The position numbers were made by a program, and so were the translations under genes. Source: Halopolyspora algeriensis (GTDB lineage Bacteria; Actinomycetota; Actinomycetes; Mycobacteriales; Pseudonocardiaceae). Taken from it: DNA of 64,000 nt. The notes beneath the pieces were generated by a model. It ran no database searches. It worked only from the letters and a program-made list of their open reading frames with translations, and was not told the origin of the DNA. Of this stretch, positions 26,110-35,235 are shown piece by piece (the first letter of the stretch is position 1; every line of letters begins with the position of its first letter). Location: NCBI RefSeq assembly GCF_003337235.1, contig NZ_QPJC01000015.1, positions 1 to 64,000 on the forward strand, given 5' to 3'.

Positions 26110-27936
26110 ATGACTCGCCGATCCCAGCACGAATTCCCGCAGCAGCACCGTGCACACACCGGGTCGAACAGTGACCTGGCGCTGGCACGCGAGAAGTTCC
26201 TCACCACGGACGATCCCGCCCCGGACGTGGTCAGACCGACCATCTTGGCCTCATGGCAACGATCAGCAGCATGGAAAGTCACGACGGACCGGCTGGCGGC
26301 CCCGTACCAGGCGGATCTCGACACCGAGCAACGCCTCGTGTACGCCTCGACCTCGGTGCTTGATCGATTGCGAGCAGAACTCGCCGATCAGCCGGTCAGC
26401 GTCGTCCTGACCAACGCCAAGGGCTACGTACTCGATCGACGGACCGGCAAATCCGGTCTCGAACGCCACCTCGACACGGTCCGGCTGGCCCCGGGCTTCA
26501 GCTACGCCGAGCAATTCGTCGGCACCAACGGCATCGGGACCGCGCTGGAATCCGGACAAGCCACATACGTTTACCAGCGAGAGCACTACACCGAGCAGCT
26601 CGGCGAGCTGGCCTGTGCCGGGGTGCCGGTGTACAGTCCGACGACACGGCAGGTGGAAGGCCTCCTGGACATCACCTGCTGGGCAGAGGATGCCAACCCG
26701 CTGCTCATGGCGATCGCACGCAGCGCCGCACAGAGCATCGAAGCAGCCCTGCTCACGCACGCTCGCGGCAGCGAGATCACTCTGCTCAACGAGTACCTGC
26801 ACGCCTCGCGACGCTGCCTCGATCCTGTTCTGGCCTTCAACACCGATATCTTCATGCTCAACGACAAAGCCAGGCAGCTGCTCGACTCACAGGACCAGGC
26901 CGCCGTGAGTGAGCATCTCCGCGACGGGGTCGGCACGTCCGAACGCGCTCCCCGCGAGATCGACCTCCCCAGCGGTGCACACTGCCGTGTCTACTCCAAG
27001 CAGGTGCTCCACGGACACCAGTACGCGGGCACACTCGCTCGCCTCCAGTTCACCGAACCCGAGCAGCACTTCGATGTGCCCGCGCTCGCCAACTCCCCGA
27101 CCTTGCCCGGAATCGCCGGGTCCGGCCCACTGTGGAAGCAATCCTGCCGCTTGCTGGACCGCGATTTCCGTGAAAGGAATTGGACGATCGTGGAAGGGGA
27201 GCCCGGCGTCGGCAAGCTCGCACTGATCCAGGCCGTTCACCTGCACCACACCCCGGACACGCACATACGAATCTTCGACGCGGCCGAGGCCACCTCGAGC
27301 CGGAACTGGATACAGGACGTACAACGCGAACTCGAAATCCGAGACGGCACCATCGTGTTCGCCCATCTCGACCAGCTCGGTTCCAAGGCGGCCAAGCGCT
27401 TGAGCACCGTACTGCGCAAGCATGCCGGCGACGACTCCAACACGTGGATCACAGCGACACTGAGCAAGGAAGCCAAGCGGTCCTCGGCCCTCAATGATCT
27501 TCTCACCGTCTTTTCGTGCTCCGTGGAAGTGCCTCCGCTGCGGCACCACATCGAAGATGTCGAGGAAATCGCGCCGCTGATGCTGCAGCAAGTCACCAAG
27601 CGATCCGACATACAATTCTCGTCGACGGCGATGCGTCGATTACTGCGGAAGAGCTGGCCCGGAAATGTCGCCGAGCTACGCCAAGTCGTGCACCTGGCGA
27701 CCAAACGGACCAGAGCGGGTACCATCACCCTCGACGATCTCCCGCCGGAATGCCACAGCCAGAACCGCAGGGTTCTCAGCCCCATCGAGTCCATGGAACG
27801 CGACACCATCGTCCGGGCTCTCACCGAATCCGACGGCAATCGCACTCGGGCAGCACGCAGCCTCGGCCTCTCACGAGCCACGATCTACCGCAAGATCAAC
27901 GAGTACGGTATCGACCCCACTACGGGTGCACACTGA
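26110..27936 (+). CDS. AcoR/MimR-type GAF-AAA-Fis activator lacking the sigma-54 contact loop
   Basis: A 608-residue activator, the counterpart of mycobacterial MimR. The N-terminal sensory part (about 50-230) has ASWQRS and a GAF domain containing FSYAEQFVGTNGIGTAL and GVPVYSPTTRQVEGLLDITC. The AAA-like domain has Walker A GEPGVGK near residue 362, but Walker B is degenerate (IVFAHLDQL) and the GAFTGA loop is absent. A Fis-type helix-turn-helix closes the protein (NRTRAARSLGLSRATIYRKI). Such proteins probably work with sigma-70-type polymerase. It is divergent from prmA and is expected to switch the operon on in response to substrate or alcohol product. Confidence 0.9.
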   Translation: MTRRSQHEFPQQHRAHTGSNSDLALAREKFLTTDDPAPDVVRPTILASWQRSAAWKVTTDRLAAPYQADLDTEQRLVYASTSVLDRLRAELADQPVSVVLTNAKGYVLDRRTGKSGLERHLDTVRLAPGFSYAEQFVGTNGIGTALESGQATYVYQREHYTEQLGELACAGVPVYSPTTRQVEGLLDITCWAEDANPLLMAIARSAAQSIEAALLTHARGSEITLLNEYLHASRRCLDPVLAFNTDIFMLNDKARQLLDSQDQAAVSEHLRDGVGTSERAPREIDLPSGAHCRVYSKQVLHGHQYAGTLARLQFTEPEQHFDVPALANSPTLPGIAGSGPLWKQSCRLLDRDFRERNWTIVEGEPGVGKLALIQAVHLHHTPDTHIRIFDAAEATSSRNWIQDVQRELEIRDGTIVFAHLDQLGSKAAKRLSTVLRKHAGDDSNTWITATLSKEAKRSSALNDLLTVFSCSVEVPPLRHHIEDVEEIAPLMLQQVTKRSDIQFSSTAMRRLLRKSWPGNVAELRQVVHLATKRTRAGTITLDDLPPECHSQNRRVLSPIESMERDTIVRALTESDGNRTRAARSLGLSRATIYRKINEYGIDPTTGAH

Positions 27937-28099
27937 CCACGACCCGACGACGGCATCGGCCGGTGGTAGAATCCCCCTTCCGAGGACCGAACACGGCACA
28001 TCGACCACATCGGTAGCCGCGTTCCCTCCCCTCACCCGGAATCGGTCCGTCCGGTTCCCTGCTCGCCACAGCACCGAACTCGATCACCGCTGCCCGCCT

Positions 28100-28702
28100 T
28101 CACACTTCCGGGATGTCGTCGCGGCACGACCCGCCCGGGCCGGTGCGCAGCAGCACAGCGACCACGGCGATCGCGGTGTCGATCTCCGGCTCCGCCCCGC
28201 CGAGCAGGTGGGCGTAGAGATGCGAGTCGCAGATGCGCACGATCGCTTCGGCCAGTGTCGCCGCAGGCAGGGGCAGAGCCAGCCGACCTGCGACCGATTC
28301 GGCCTCCAGCAGCTCGGCGATGAGGCCACTCGCCCGCCGCTCGATGGCGCCCGGCGTGGTGGCCAACCGGATGAACAACAGCGGTTCTCGCTGCGTCAGC
28401 GCCTGGAGCGGCTCGGAATCCGCGACGGCGCGCATGAACTTCTCGAGGGTGTCGAGCACGAGCTCACCCCCGGCGCCGGTGGCGTCCCCGGCAGCCGTGC
28501 GGAAAGTGCGTTCGGTGGCCTCGGCCAGGATCAGCGCCAGCAACTCCTCCCGGTTTCCGACCCAGCGGTAGAGCGTGGCGCGGCCGATCCCGAGGTCGAA
28601 AGCCAATGCGGACAGATCCAGCGTCCGACCCCGCAAGTACCACTCGGTCGCGGCATCGATCGCCTCCCGGGGACCGATCCCGCCCCGCCTGGTCTCCGAC
28701 AT
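28100..28702 (-). CDS. qsdR: QsdR-type TetR-family repressor
   Basis: A 200-residue TetR-family regulator. The helix-turn-helix reads DLSALAFDLGIGRATLYRWV (residues ~28-47), with the WVGNREELL continuation seen in QsdR proteins. The C-terminal ligand domain is helical (AAATLAEAIVRICDSHLYAHLL). In Rhodococcus, QsdR represses the divergent qsdA lactonase operon and is released by gamma-lactone breakdown products; the same divergent order is present here. ATG 28702 was chosen because GAAGGTG lies eight bases upstream. The longer reading from 28747 is less likely. Confidence 0.85.
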   Translation of the reverse strand: MSETRRGGIGPREAIDAATEWYLRGRTLDLSALAFDLGIGRATLYRWVGNREELLALILAEATERTFRTAAGDATGAGGELVLDTLEKFMRAVADSEPLQALTQREPLLFIRLATTPGAIERRASGLIAELLEAESVAGRLALPLPAATLAEAIVRICDSHLYAHLLGGAEPEIDTAIAVVAVLLRTGPGGSCRDDIPEV

Positions 28703-28796
28703 CGGTGCGCACCTTCTCACGAGCTCGCTCGGCGTGTCCCCCGCCACGGTTCCGACAGCAGAAGCAGAGGACCGTACCTTGACCCACGGTCGGCAC

Positions 28797-28830
28797 GTGA
28801 GACAAACTTCGGATCCGTCTCACATGTGAG
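28797..28830. promoter_or_regulatory. Candidate QsdR operator upstream of qsdA
   Basis: GTGAGAC (28797-28803) is repeated inverted as GTCTCAC (28817-28823). The second arm overlaps a perfect 12-base palindrome CTCACATGTGAG (28819-28830). The element lies between the divergent repressor and lactonase genes and runs into the qsdA ribosome site region. A TTGACC at 28779-28784 could be the -35 box. Confidence 0.6.
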
Positions 28831-28840
28831 GAGGGCCACT

Positions 28841-29812
28841 ATGGCATCGGTGTCCACCGTGCGCGGTCCGATCAATTCGGCGGACTTGGGAAGCACGTTG
28901 ATGCACGAGCACGTGTTCGTGCTCAGCGAGGAAATCCGGCAGAATTTCCCGGAACAGTGGGGCGACGAGGAACAGCGCGTGGCCGACGCGGTCGCCAAGC
29001 TGGGCGAGTTGAAAAGCGTCGGCGTCGACACCATCGTGGACCCGACCGTGATCGGGCTCGGCCGCTACATCCCGCGGATCCAGCGGATCAACGAGCAGGT
29101 CGACATCAACATCATCCCCGCCACCGGCATCTACACCTACAACGACGTGCCCTTCCAGTTCCACTTCCAGGGTCCGGGGCAGCTGTTCGACATGCCGGAA
29201 CCCATGGTCGAGATGTTCGTCAAGGACCTCACCGAGGGCATCGCCGACACCGGCGTGAAGGCGGCCTTCCTCAAGTGCGCCATCGAGGCCGATGGCATGA
29301 CCCCCGGTGTCGAGCGGGTCATGCGCGCCGTCGCGGCAGCACACCGGCGCACCGGCGCACCCATCACGATCCACACGAACGTGCACAACCAGTCCGGGTT
29401 GCTGGCGCTCAAACTCCTGCAGGAGGAAGAGGTCGACCTGACCAAGGTCGTCATGGGCCACTCGGGCGACAGCACCGACCTCGACTACCTCACCCGCCTC
29501 GCCGACGCCGGTTGCCTGCTGGGCATGGACCGGTTCGGGCTCGACGTGCTGCTGCCCTTCGAACAGCGTGTCGACACGGTCGCGCACCTGGCACAGCGCG
29601 GATATACCGACAAAATCGTGCTCTCCCACGACACCTCGTGCTTCATCGACTGGTTCCCCGAGCAGCAGCGTGCCGAGGCAGCGCCGAACTGGCACTACCG
29701 GCACATCAGCGACGACGTGCTTCCCGCCCTGCGCGAGCGCGGTGTCTCCGACGAGCAGATCACCACGATGCTCGTGGGCAACCCGCGCCGCTACTTCGAG
29801 ACCGCGTCCTGA
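28841..29812 (+). CDS. qsdA: QsdA-like phosphotriesterase-family lactonase
   Basis: A 323-residue phosphotriesterase-like lactonase with the length of Rhodococcus QsdA. The binuclear metal site is complete: HEH (His22, His24), carboxylated Lys145 (FLKCAIE), His178 (ITIHTN), His207 (VMGHSGD) and Asp264 (LSHDTS). QsdA hydrolyses N-acyl-homoserine lactones and feeds gamma-lactones into catabolism. ATG 28841 follows GAGGAGGG. It is the first gene of a two-gene operon with an acyl-CoA ligase 20 bases downstream, which would activate the hydroxy- or fatty-acid product. Confidence 0.87.
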   Translation: MASVSTVRGPINSADLGSTLMHEHVFVLSEEIRQNFPEQWGDEEQRVADAVAKLGELKSVGVDTIVDPTVIGLGRYIPRIQRINEQVDINIIPATGIYTYNDVPFQFHFQGPGQLFDMPEPMVEMFVKDLTEGIADTGVKAAFLKCAIEADGMTPGVERVMRAVAAAHRRTGAPITIHTNVHNQSGLLALKLLQEEEVDLTKVVMGHSGDSTDLDYLTRLADAGCLLGMDRFGLDVLLPFEQRVDTVAHLAQRGYTDKIVLSHDTSCFIDWFPEQQRAEAAPNWHYRHISDDVLPALRERGVSDEQITTMLVGNPRRYFETAS

Positions 29813-29832
29813 TCGGCACAAGCGAGGCAGAC

Positions 29833-31485
29833 GTGAGCAGCTACGACACCCGCCCCTGGCTGTCGCTCTACGACTCCGACATCCCGGCCGACATCGCCCC
29901 CGAGCACGACACCGCCCTGGAGATGTTTCGCGGCGCGCTGCGGCGCTCGCCGAACGCGCCGGTGGTCAAGTACTTCGACGGCACCATCACGATGACCGAG
30001 CTCGACCGGCTCTCCGACGCGTTCGCCGCCGGCCTGGCCGAACAGGGCTTTCACCAGTCCGATCGGTTGGCTCTGTTCCTGCAGAACGTGCCGCAGTTCA
30101 TGATCGCCACTGTCGGTACCTGGAAGGCAGGCGGGGTCGTCGTCCCGGTCAATCCCATGTACCGCGAGCGGGAACTGCACACGATCCTGCTGGACAGCGG
30201 CGCCAAGGGCATCGTGTGCCCGGAACACAACGCGGACGTCATCGCGGCAAGCCGAGAGAAAACCTCGGTGGCCTTCGTGATGACCACCTCCGAGCTGGAG
30301 TACCAGACCCGCCACGACCCGCGCCTGTTCGACGGCGTGGAACGCAGCCGGCCGGCGGGAACGCTGGACATGGCCGAGGTGCTTTCCCGGCATGAGGGCA
30401 AAGTCCCTCCGGATCCGGACCTGGGTGCCGACGACATCGCCTTCCTGCCCTACACCTCGGGCACGACCGGGCCCCCGAAAGGATCGATGAACACCCACGC
30501 CAACGTGGTGTTCAACGCCCAGGTGTACCGGGACTGGATGCGCATCGGCCCCGGCGACGGGATCTTCGGAGTGGCGCCGCTGTTCCACATCACCGGCCTC
30601 ATCGGGCACGTGGCACTCGCCCTGCTCTGCCCGGCACCTTTGATCCTGACCCACCGGTTCGAACCCACCGTCGCCGCCGAGGCGGTGCGCGAACACCGGG
30701 CGACGTTCACCATCGGCGCGATCACCGTGTTCATCGCCTGGACCAACACCACCACCGTCACACGGGAACACCTGGCCTGCCTGCGTTCGGTCTACTCGGG
30801 CGGGGCACCCCTGCCGCGCGCGGCGATCGAGGCATTCCGGGAGAAGTTCGGCCACTACATCCGCAACGGATACGGCCTCACCGAAACCAACAGCCCGTCC
30901 CACGCCGTACCGTCCGGCCGACACGCTCCCGTCGATCCCGATTCCGGGGCCGTCTCCGTCGGTGTGCCCGTCCCCAACACGATCGTGCGCATCGTCGACG
31001 ACAGCGACGCCGACGTCGCCGTCGGGCAGGTCGGCGAGATCGTCACCGAGGGACCGCAGGTCGCCGCCGGCTACTGGGACAAGCCCGACGAGACCGCACG
31101 CGCGATGCCGGGCGGACGATTCCACACCGGCGACGTCGGCTTCATGGACGAGCACGGCTGGTTCTACATCGTCGACCGCAAGAAAGACCAGATCAACGCC
31201 GCCGGCTACAAGGTGTGGCCCCGCGAAGTGGAAGACGTCCTCTACGAGCACCCGGCCGTGCGCGAGGCCGCCGTGATCGGTGTCCCCGATGCCTACCGCG
31301 GGGAGACCGTCAAGGCGTTCGTCAGCCTCAAGGCAGGCTCCTCGAGCACCGAGGAGGAACTCATCGCGCTGTGCAAGGAGAAACTGGCCGCCTACAAGTA
31401 CCCGCGTCTGGTGGAGCTCCTCGACGAGCTCCCCAAAACCGTCACCGGCAAGATCCTGCGCCGCGAACTGCGCCGACCGTCCTGA
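29833..31485 (+). CDS. Acyl-CoA synthetase (AMP-forming) of the qsd operon
   Basis: A 550-residue ANL-superfamily ligase that makes acyl-AMP and then acyl-CoA. Visible motifs are the P-loop YTSGTTGPPKGS (near residue 202), NGYGLTETNSP, GGRFHTGDVGFMDEHGW, and the C-terminal lysine motif KTVTGKILRREL. Rhodococcal gamma-lactone loci also place a fatty-acid CoA ligase next to qsdA, so it probably activates the opened lactone acid. The start is GTG 29833, preceded by GAGG and 20 bases from the qsdA stop. It ends just before a strong bidirectional terminator. Confidence 0.87.
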   Translation: MSSYDTRPWLSLYDSDIPADIAPEHDTALEMFRGALRRSPNAPVVKYFDGTITMTELDRLSDAFAAGLAEQGFHQSDRLALFLQNVPQFMIATVGTWKAGGVVVPVNPMYRERELHTILLDSGAKGIVCPEHNADVIAASREKTSVAFVMTTSELEYQTRHDPRLFDGVERSRPAGTLDMAEVLSRHEGKVPPDPDLGADDIAFLPYTSGTTGPPKGSMNTHANVVFNAQVYRDWMRIGPGDGIFGVAPLFHITGLIGHVALALLCPAPLILTHRFEPTVAAEAVREHRATFTIGAITVFIAWTNTTTVTREHLACLRSVYSGGAPLPRAAIEAFREKFGHYIRNGYGLTETNSPSHAVPSGRHAPVDPDSGAVSVGVPVPNTIVRIVDDSDADVAVGQVGEIVTEGPQVAAGYWDKPDETARAMPGGRFHTGDVGFMDEHGWFYIVDRKKDQINAAGYKVWPREVEDVLYEHPAVREAAVIGVPDAYRGETVKAFVSLKAGSSSTEEELIALCKEKLAAYKYPRLVELLDELPKTVTGKILRRELRRPS

Positions 31486-31515
31486 ACGGACACCCGGTGG
31501 CCGGCCCTTCCATCG

Positions 31516-31550
31516 GGGTGGTCGGGGACCGGCTCGGCCCCCGACCATCC
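31516..31550. terminator. Bidirectional terminator-like hairpin
   Basis: TGGTCGGGG (31519-31527) pairs with CCCCGACCA (31539-31547). The stem extends to 12 pairs through 31516-31518 and 31548-31550 with one G-T pair. It lies between two convergent synthetase genes, where it could end both transcripts. No U-tract is present. Confidence 0.65.
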
Positions 31551-31649
31551 CGGACATCGTCGGATCCCGCCTCCGGCTCGGTGACCGCGATCGAGCAGAC
31601 CGCCTCCCCGTGCGAGTCCGGATCAGCGGGGGACGCTCTCCCCGCCGTA

Positions 31650-33164
31650 TCACCGGCGAAGCTCGGTTTTGAGGACCTTGCCGGTGGCGTTGCGCGGGAG
31701 CTCGTCGACGAACTCGACGTGGCGAGGGCATTTGAAGTGCGCGAGCCGTTCCCGGGCGAAGGCGATGAGCTCCTGCGCGTCGGTCTCGGCGCCCGCCTCG
31801 CAGGATACGACGGCGGCAACGCTCTCGCCCCACGTCTCGTCCGGCAGTCCGATCACCGCGGCCTCGCTCACCGCGGGATGCCGGGCCAGCACCTGCTCGA
31901 CCTCGACGGGATAGACGTTCTCGCCCCCGCTGATGATCATGTCCTTCTTGCGGTCGACCAGCGTGATGAAACCGTCCTCGTCGACACGGCCCAGATCCCC
32001 CGTGTGAAACCAGCCTCCGCGAAACGCCTCGGCCGTGGCCTCGGGCAGCATCCAGTAGCCGGCGAAGATGTTGTCGCCGCGCAGCACGAGTTCGCCGACG
32101 ACGCCCGGGGCGACGTCGCGATCGTCCTCATCGACGATGCGCGCCCCGACGTGGAACAACGGCCGGCCGATGGAACCGCTCTTTTCCTTGACGTGGTCTT
32201 TGTCCAACATGGACACCGCAGGCGCCGTCTCGGTCATGCCGAACCCTTCCTGGAACGGCACTCCCTTACTTTGGAAGAACTCGATCACGGGCAGCGGGCA
32301 GGGGGCACCACCGGAGACCGCCAGCTCCAATGAGGACAGATCATGGGAGTCGAAGTCGGGCACTCGCATCAGCGCCGCCCACATGGCCGGGACGAGGAAC
32401 TGCACCGAGACCCGCTGAGCGGCCATCATCGCCAGCATCTCGGCCGGGTCGAATCGCGGAACCACCACGTTGGTGGCACCCACGTAGACGAACGGCAGGC
32501 TGTGCACACCGAGACCGCCGATGTGGAACATCGGGGCGGCCGTGATGGTGACGTCGTCCTCGCGCAGGCCACGGCCCATCATCGTCGCGTTGCGCGCGTT
32601 GGCGATCGTGTTCGCGTGGGTGAGCATCGCTCCTTTCGGGCGGCCCGTGGTGCCCGAGGTGTACATGATCGCGTGCACGTCGCTCGCGTCCACGTCCATC
32701 TCCAGCGTCCGGGTCTCGCCCGCTGCCACGACGTCCTCGTAGGCCGACTCGCCGGCGACGGGTGCTCCCCAGGCCAGCAGGGTGTGGCGTACCCGCACCC
32801 CCGGCTCGTCGAGCGCGGCACGTCCCGCGGCGGCAAGCGGCTCGTGCAGCACGAGGACGTCGGCCCCGGCATCGGCGAGAATGTAGCCGACCTCGGAGGA
32901 AGCGAGCCGCACGTTGATCGGAACGCAAATGGCCCCCAGCTTGGCGCAGGCGAAAAGCGTTTCCATGAACTCGCAGGAATTCAGCAACAGCATCCCGACC
33001 CGGTCGAACCGCCGCACGCCGAGATCGGCCAACCCGCGGGCCAGCGCATTGACACGCGCATCGAATTCACCGTAGGTGACGTGCCGATCCCCGGAAACCA
33101 GCGCTGGGCGCTCCCCCGACAGGAAGGCACGCCGCGTCAACCAGTACCCGATTCCATCGTCCAT
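31650..33164 (-). CDS. Long-chain fatty-acid/acyl-CoA ligase
   Basis: A 504-residue AMP-forming acyl-CoA synthetase. Motifs are the P-loop MYTSGTTGRPKGAMLTH (about 157-173), EGFGMTETAPAV, GGWFHTGDLGRVDEDGF and the final lysine motif RNATGKVLKTELRR. It is shorter than, and clearly different from, the qsd-operon ligase. Members act on fatty, aromatic or hydroxy acids, and the specificity is not readable. ATG 33164 follows GGGAGG. It is transcribed towards the qsd operon. A lipid or lactone link is suggested only by location. Confidence 0.85.
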   Translation of the reverse strand: MDDGIGYWLTRRAFLSGERPALVSGDRHVTYGEFDARVNALARGLADLGVRRFDRVGMLLLNSCEFMETLFACAKLGAICVPINVRLASSEVGYILADAGADVLVLHEPLAAAGRAALDEPGVRVRHTLLAWGAPVAGESAYEDVVAAGETRTLEMDVDASDVHAIMYTSGTTGRPKGAMLTHANTIANARNATMMGRGLREDDVTITAAPMFHIGGLGVHSLPFVYVGATNVVVPRFDPAEMLAMMAAQRVSVQFLVPAMWAALMRVPDFDSHDLSSLELAVSGGAPCPLPVIEFFQSKGVPFQEGFGMTETAPAVSMLDKDHVKEKSGSIGRPLFHVGARIVDEDDRDVAPGVVGELVLRGDNIFAGYWMLPEATAEAFRGGWFHTGDLGRVDEDGFITLVDRKKDMIISGGENVYPVEVEQVLARHPAVSEAAVIGLPDETWGESVAAVVSCEAGAETDAQELIAFARERLAHFKCPRHVEFVDELPRNATGKVLKTELRR

Positions 33165-33335
33165 CAGCGCCTCCCGCTGTCGACGAGATCGTTCAGAAGA
33201 ACACGGTAGACGCACACCTCCCGCACGACCAGACCTTCACTTCGGCGGTGGCAACTGCTACCGTGCCCGCCTCGGCGACAGCACTGCCGTGCGCAGCCGG
33301 CCGGCTCCACGGCGAGTGACGACGCGAGGTTCGGG

Positions 33336-33782
33336 TCAAGTGATTTTCCGGTAGATCAGCTCGAAGTCGGTCTCAAAGTGCGTGCCGTCTTCGGACTTCT
33401 CCCACTGGCCGGCGATCGTGTTGCCCTCGTCCTCGAACCTCGCGACGAAGCGCTGCGGAAACGGCAGGCCCTCGCGCCACAATCGCCATTCACCGCCGCC
33501 GAGGCTCATCTCGTAGACGCGGCACACGCCTCGATCGTCCGAGTGCAGCCGGTAGTAGGTCCCGTTCGCCGCATCGCACCCCATGATCGACACCCCGTTC
33601 GGCGCCTCCGGCATCTCCACCGTGGAGCGCTCGATCACGTGGGCGCCCGAATCGTGCCACTCGATGTCGGCCCACGCCTGCCCCGGCCACGGCTCACCCC
33701 CTGGAGGGATCGCCTCCAGTCTCCACTGCCCGATCAGCGGCTCGAACTCCTTCAGTGCCCGTTCCGCGGTGATGACACTCAT
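33336..33782 (-). CDS. DUF1579-like lipocalin-fold hypothetical protein
   Basis: A 148-residue soluble protein that looks like a small beta-barrel. It begins ALKEFEPLIGQWRLEA, continues with alternating strands (GAHVIERSTVEMP, GTYYRLHSDDRGVCRVYEMSL, FVARFEDEGNTIAGQWEKSED) and ends FELIYRKIT. The FEPLIGQW...GQWEKSEDG pattern recalls DUF1579 and related lipocalin-like proteins of unknown function. No signal peptide or catalytic motif is seen. It is monocistronic as far as can be judged. Confidence 0.6.
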   Translation of the reverse strand: MSVITAERALKEFEPLIGQWRLEAIPPGGEPWPGQAWADIEWHDSGAHVIERSTVEMPEAPNGVSIMGCDAANGTYYRLHSDDRGVCRVYEMSLGGGEWRLWREGLPFPQRFVARFEDEGNTIAGQWEKSEDGTHFETDFELIYRKIT

Positions 33783-33990
33783 CCGTCTCCCTCGCCCTCA
33801 AGCCGGTTCTCGCGGCAGGAGCGGTCGCTGTTCCTCCGCTCGAAAAGCATCGGACAGACCTTCTCCCCGGAGCAAGCCGGCTCCGCCCACGCCGCGATCC
33901 AAAACCGCGAGGTCTTCGGCAAAACCCTGCTCACGACCGCTGTCTGACTGCAGTGCTTCTCGTGAATGCCGAGGGACGCCATAGCGACCA

Positions 33991-35235
33991 TCAGTACTCC
34001 TGACCGCGCCGGGGTCCCAGCTCGTTCAGGAGCCGCTGGGCGACCTGTTCCTCGGGCACGGAGATGCCGTGCCCGCGCATCGCGGCGGCAAGTTCGCCAT
34101 CCCACGGTGCCTCGGTCACGCGTCCGACCGACGGCGCGGCACCGTCCGGCAGCGCTTCGAGGTAGTCGGCCGCCGACATCCGCCACGGCACGGCCCCGGC
34201 TTTGGCCAGCACGTGAGCGGCTATGCGCACTCCCTCACCGTCGAAGTCACCGTGGTAGTGCAGTGCCGTTCCCGTCTCGGCCAGGCCGCGCAGCAGCCGG
34301 ATCGCGGCGCTGTTGGGCCAGCCCGAGGTGCAGATCATCGGCGGGCAGGCCGTGCCGAAGCGGCGCAGAGCCAGCGTCAGCACCGTCGGGTTCTCCACCA
34401 CCCACACATCCGGCTCCGGCACCGCAACCGACTGCCGAAGCTGCGCCAGGGTCAGCGCGGCGGCCTCGCCGGATTCGGCGCACACCCGCAGCACCCGGCA
34501 GGCCACGCCGTCCCCTGACGGCCACAGCCCGGCCGCGAGCACACTCGCCGACAGTTCGTCCTCGGACACACCGGCCCGCTCCCACAGCGCACGCCGCTGC
34601 TCGGCCCCATCCGGTGGGGCGACCCCGTAGAGACAAGCCAGCGCGCGCAGCACGATGCCCGACCGGCGCGTTCCCCCGTCCAACGCGTGCGGATCACCAA
34701 GCGTCTCGGTGGCCAGGGCAGGCAGAGGGGTCCCCTCGGCGGGCAGACGTTCCAGCACTCGCAACGCCTCGGAGAGTACCGCCCGCGTAGCGGTGACCGA
34801 GCCGTCGAGCACCCCGTTACGCCGCATCTGCTCCACCCAGTCGTACAGCGCGGGCTGCGCAGTGACGACCTCGTGCTCGCCGAGCCACTCCCACAGGCGC
34901 TGCCGGGCCGCCCGCTCCCGGTCCCGGTCACCGGCCCGATCGGCGAGCGGACCGAGCAGTTCGGTCACGACCTCGGTCACCGAGCAGCCGCACGCATCGG
35001 CCACCACCGACTCCAGCCGGGACAGCGGCAGGCTGTGGTGGCGTTCCGGCAACCGGTCGAGCCCGAGCAGGTCGGCCAGAGCAAAACGTTGCTCGTCGTC
35101 CATCGGCCCCACCCGCAGGCGGGTCACCGCACGCCCGGAGGACAACCGCCGGTGCACCTCCCGCCACAGCGGTGCGAGTTCGGCCCGCCGCAGCTCCTCC
35201 GGCAGGGTCAACTCGCCCAGCCCTTCCCGGTCCAC
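33991..35235 (-). CDS. jetD: Wadjet type II nuclease subunit JetD
   Basis: A 414-residue TIGR02679-type protein, the JetD of type II Wadjet. The C-terminal Toprim-like part shows MICTSGWPNSAAIRLL, then the acidic HYHGDFDGEGVRIA, as expected for the topoisomerase-VI-like nuclease that cuts circular DNA after SMC extrusion. The N-terminal half is the DNA-binding arm region (LAPLWREVHRRLSSGRAVTR). The start shown is GTG 35235, which overlaps jetC by 28 bases and has no clear ribosome site. TTG 35211 would overlap the jetC stop by four bases (TTGA), like the other junctions of this operon, and is a strong alternative. It is the last gene of the operon. Confidence 0.87.
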   Translation of the reverse strand: MDREGLGELTLPEELRRAELAPLWREVHRRLSSGRAVTRLRVGPMDDEQRFALADLLGLDRLPERHHSLPLSRLESVVADACGCSVTEVVTELLGPLADRAGDRDRERAARQRLWEWLGEHEVVTAQPALYDWVEQMRRNGVLDGSVTATRAVLSEALRVLERLPAEGTPLPALATETLGDPHALDGGTRRSGIVLRALACLYGVAPPDGAEQRRALWERAGVSEDELSASVLAAGLWPSGDGVACRVLRVCAESGEAAALTLAQLRQSVAVPEPDVWVVENPTVLTLALRRFGTACPPMICTSGWPNSAAIRLLRGLAETGTALHYHGDFDGEGVRIAAHVLAKAGAVPWRMSAADYLEALPDGAAPSVGRVTEAPWDGELAAAMRGHGISVPEEQVAQRLLNELGPRRGQEY

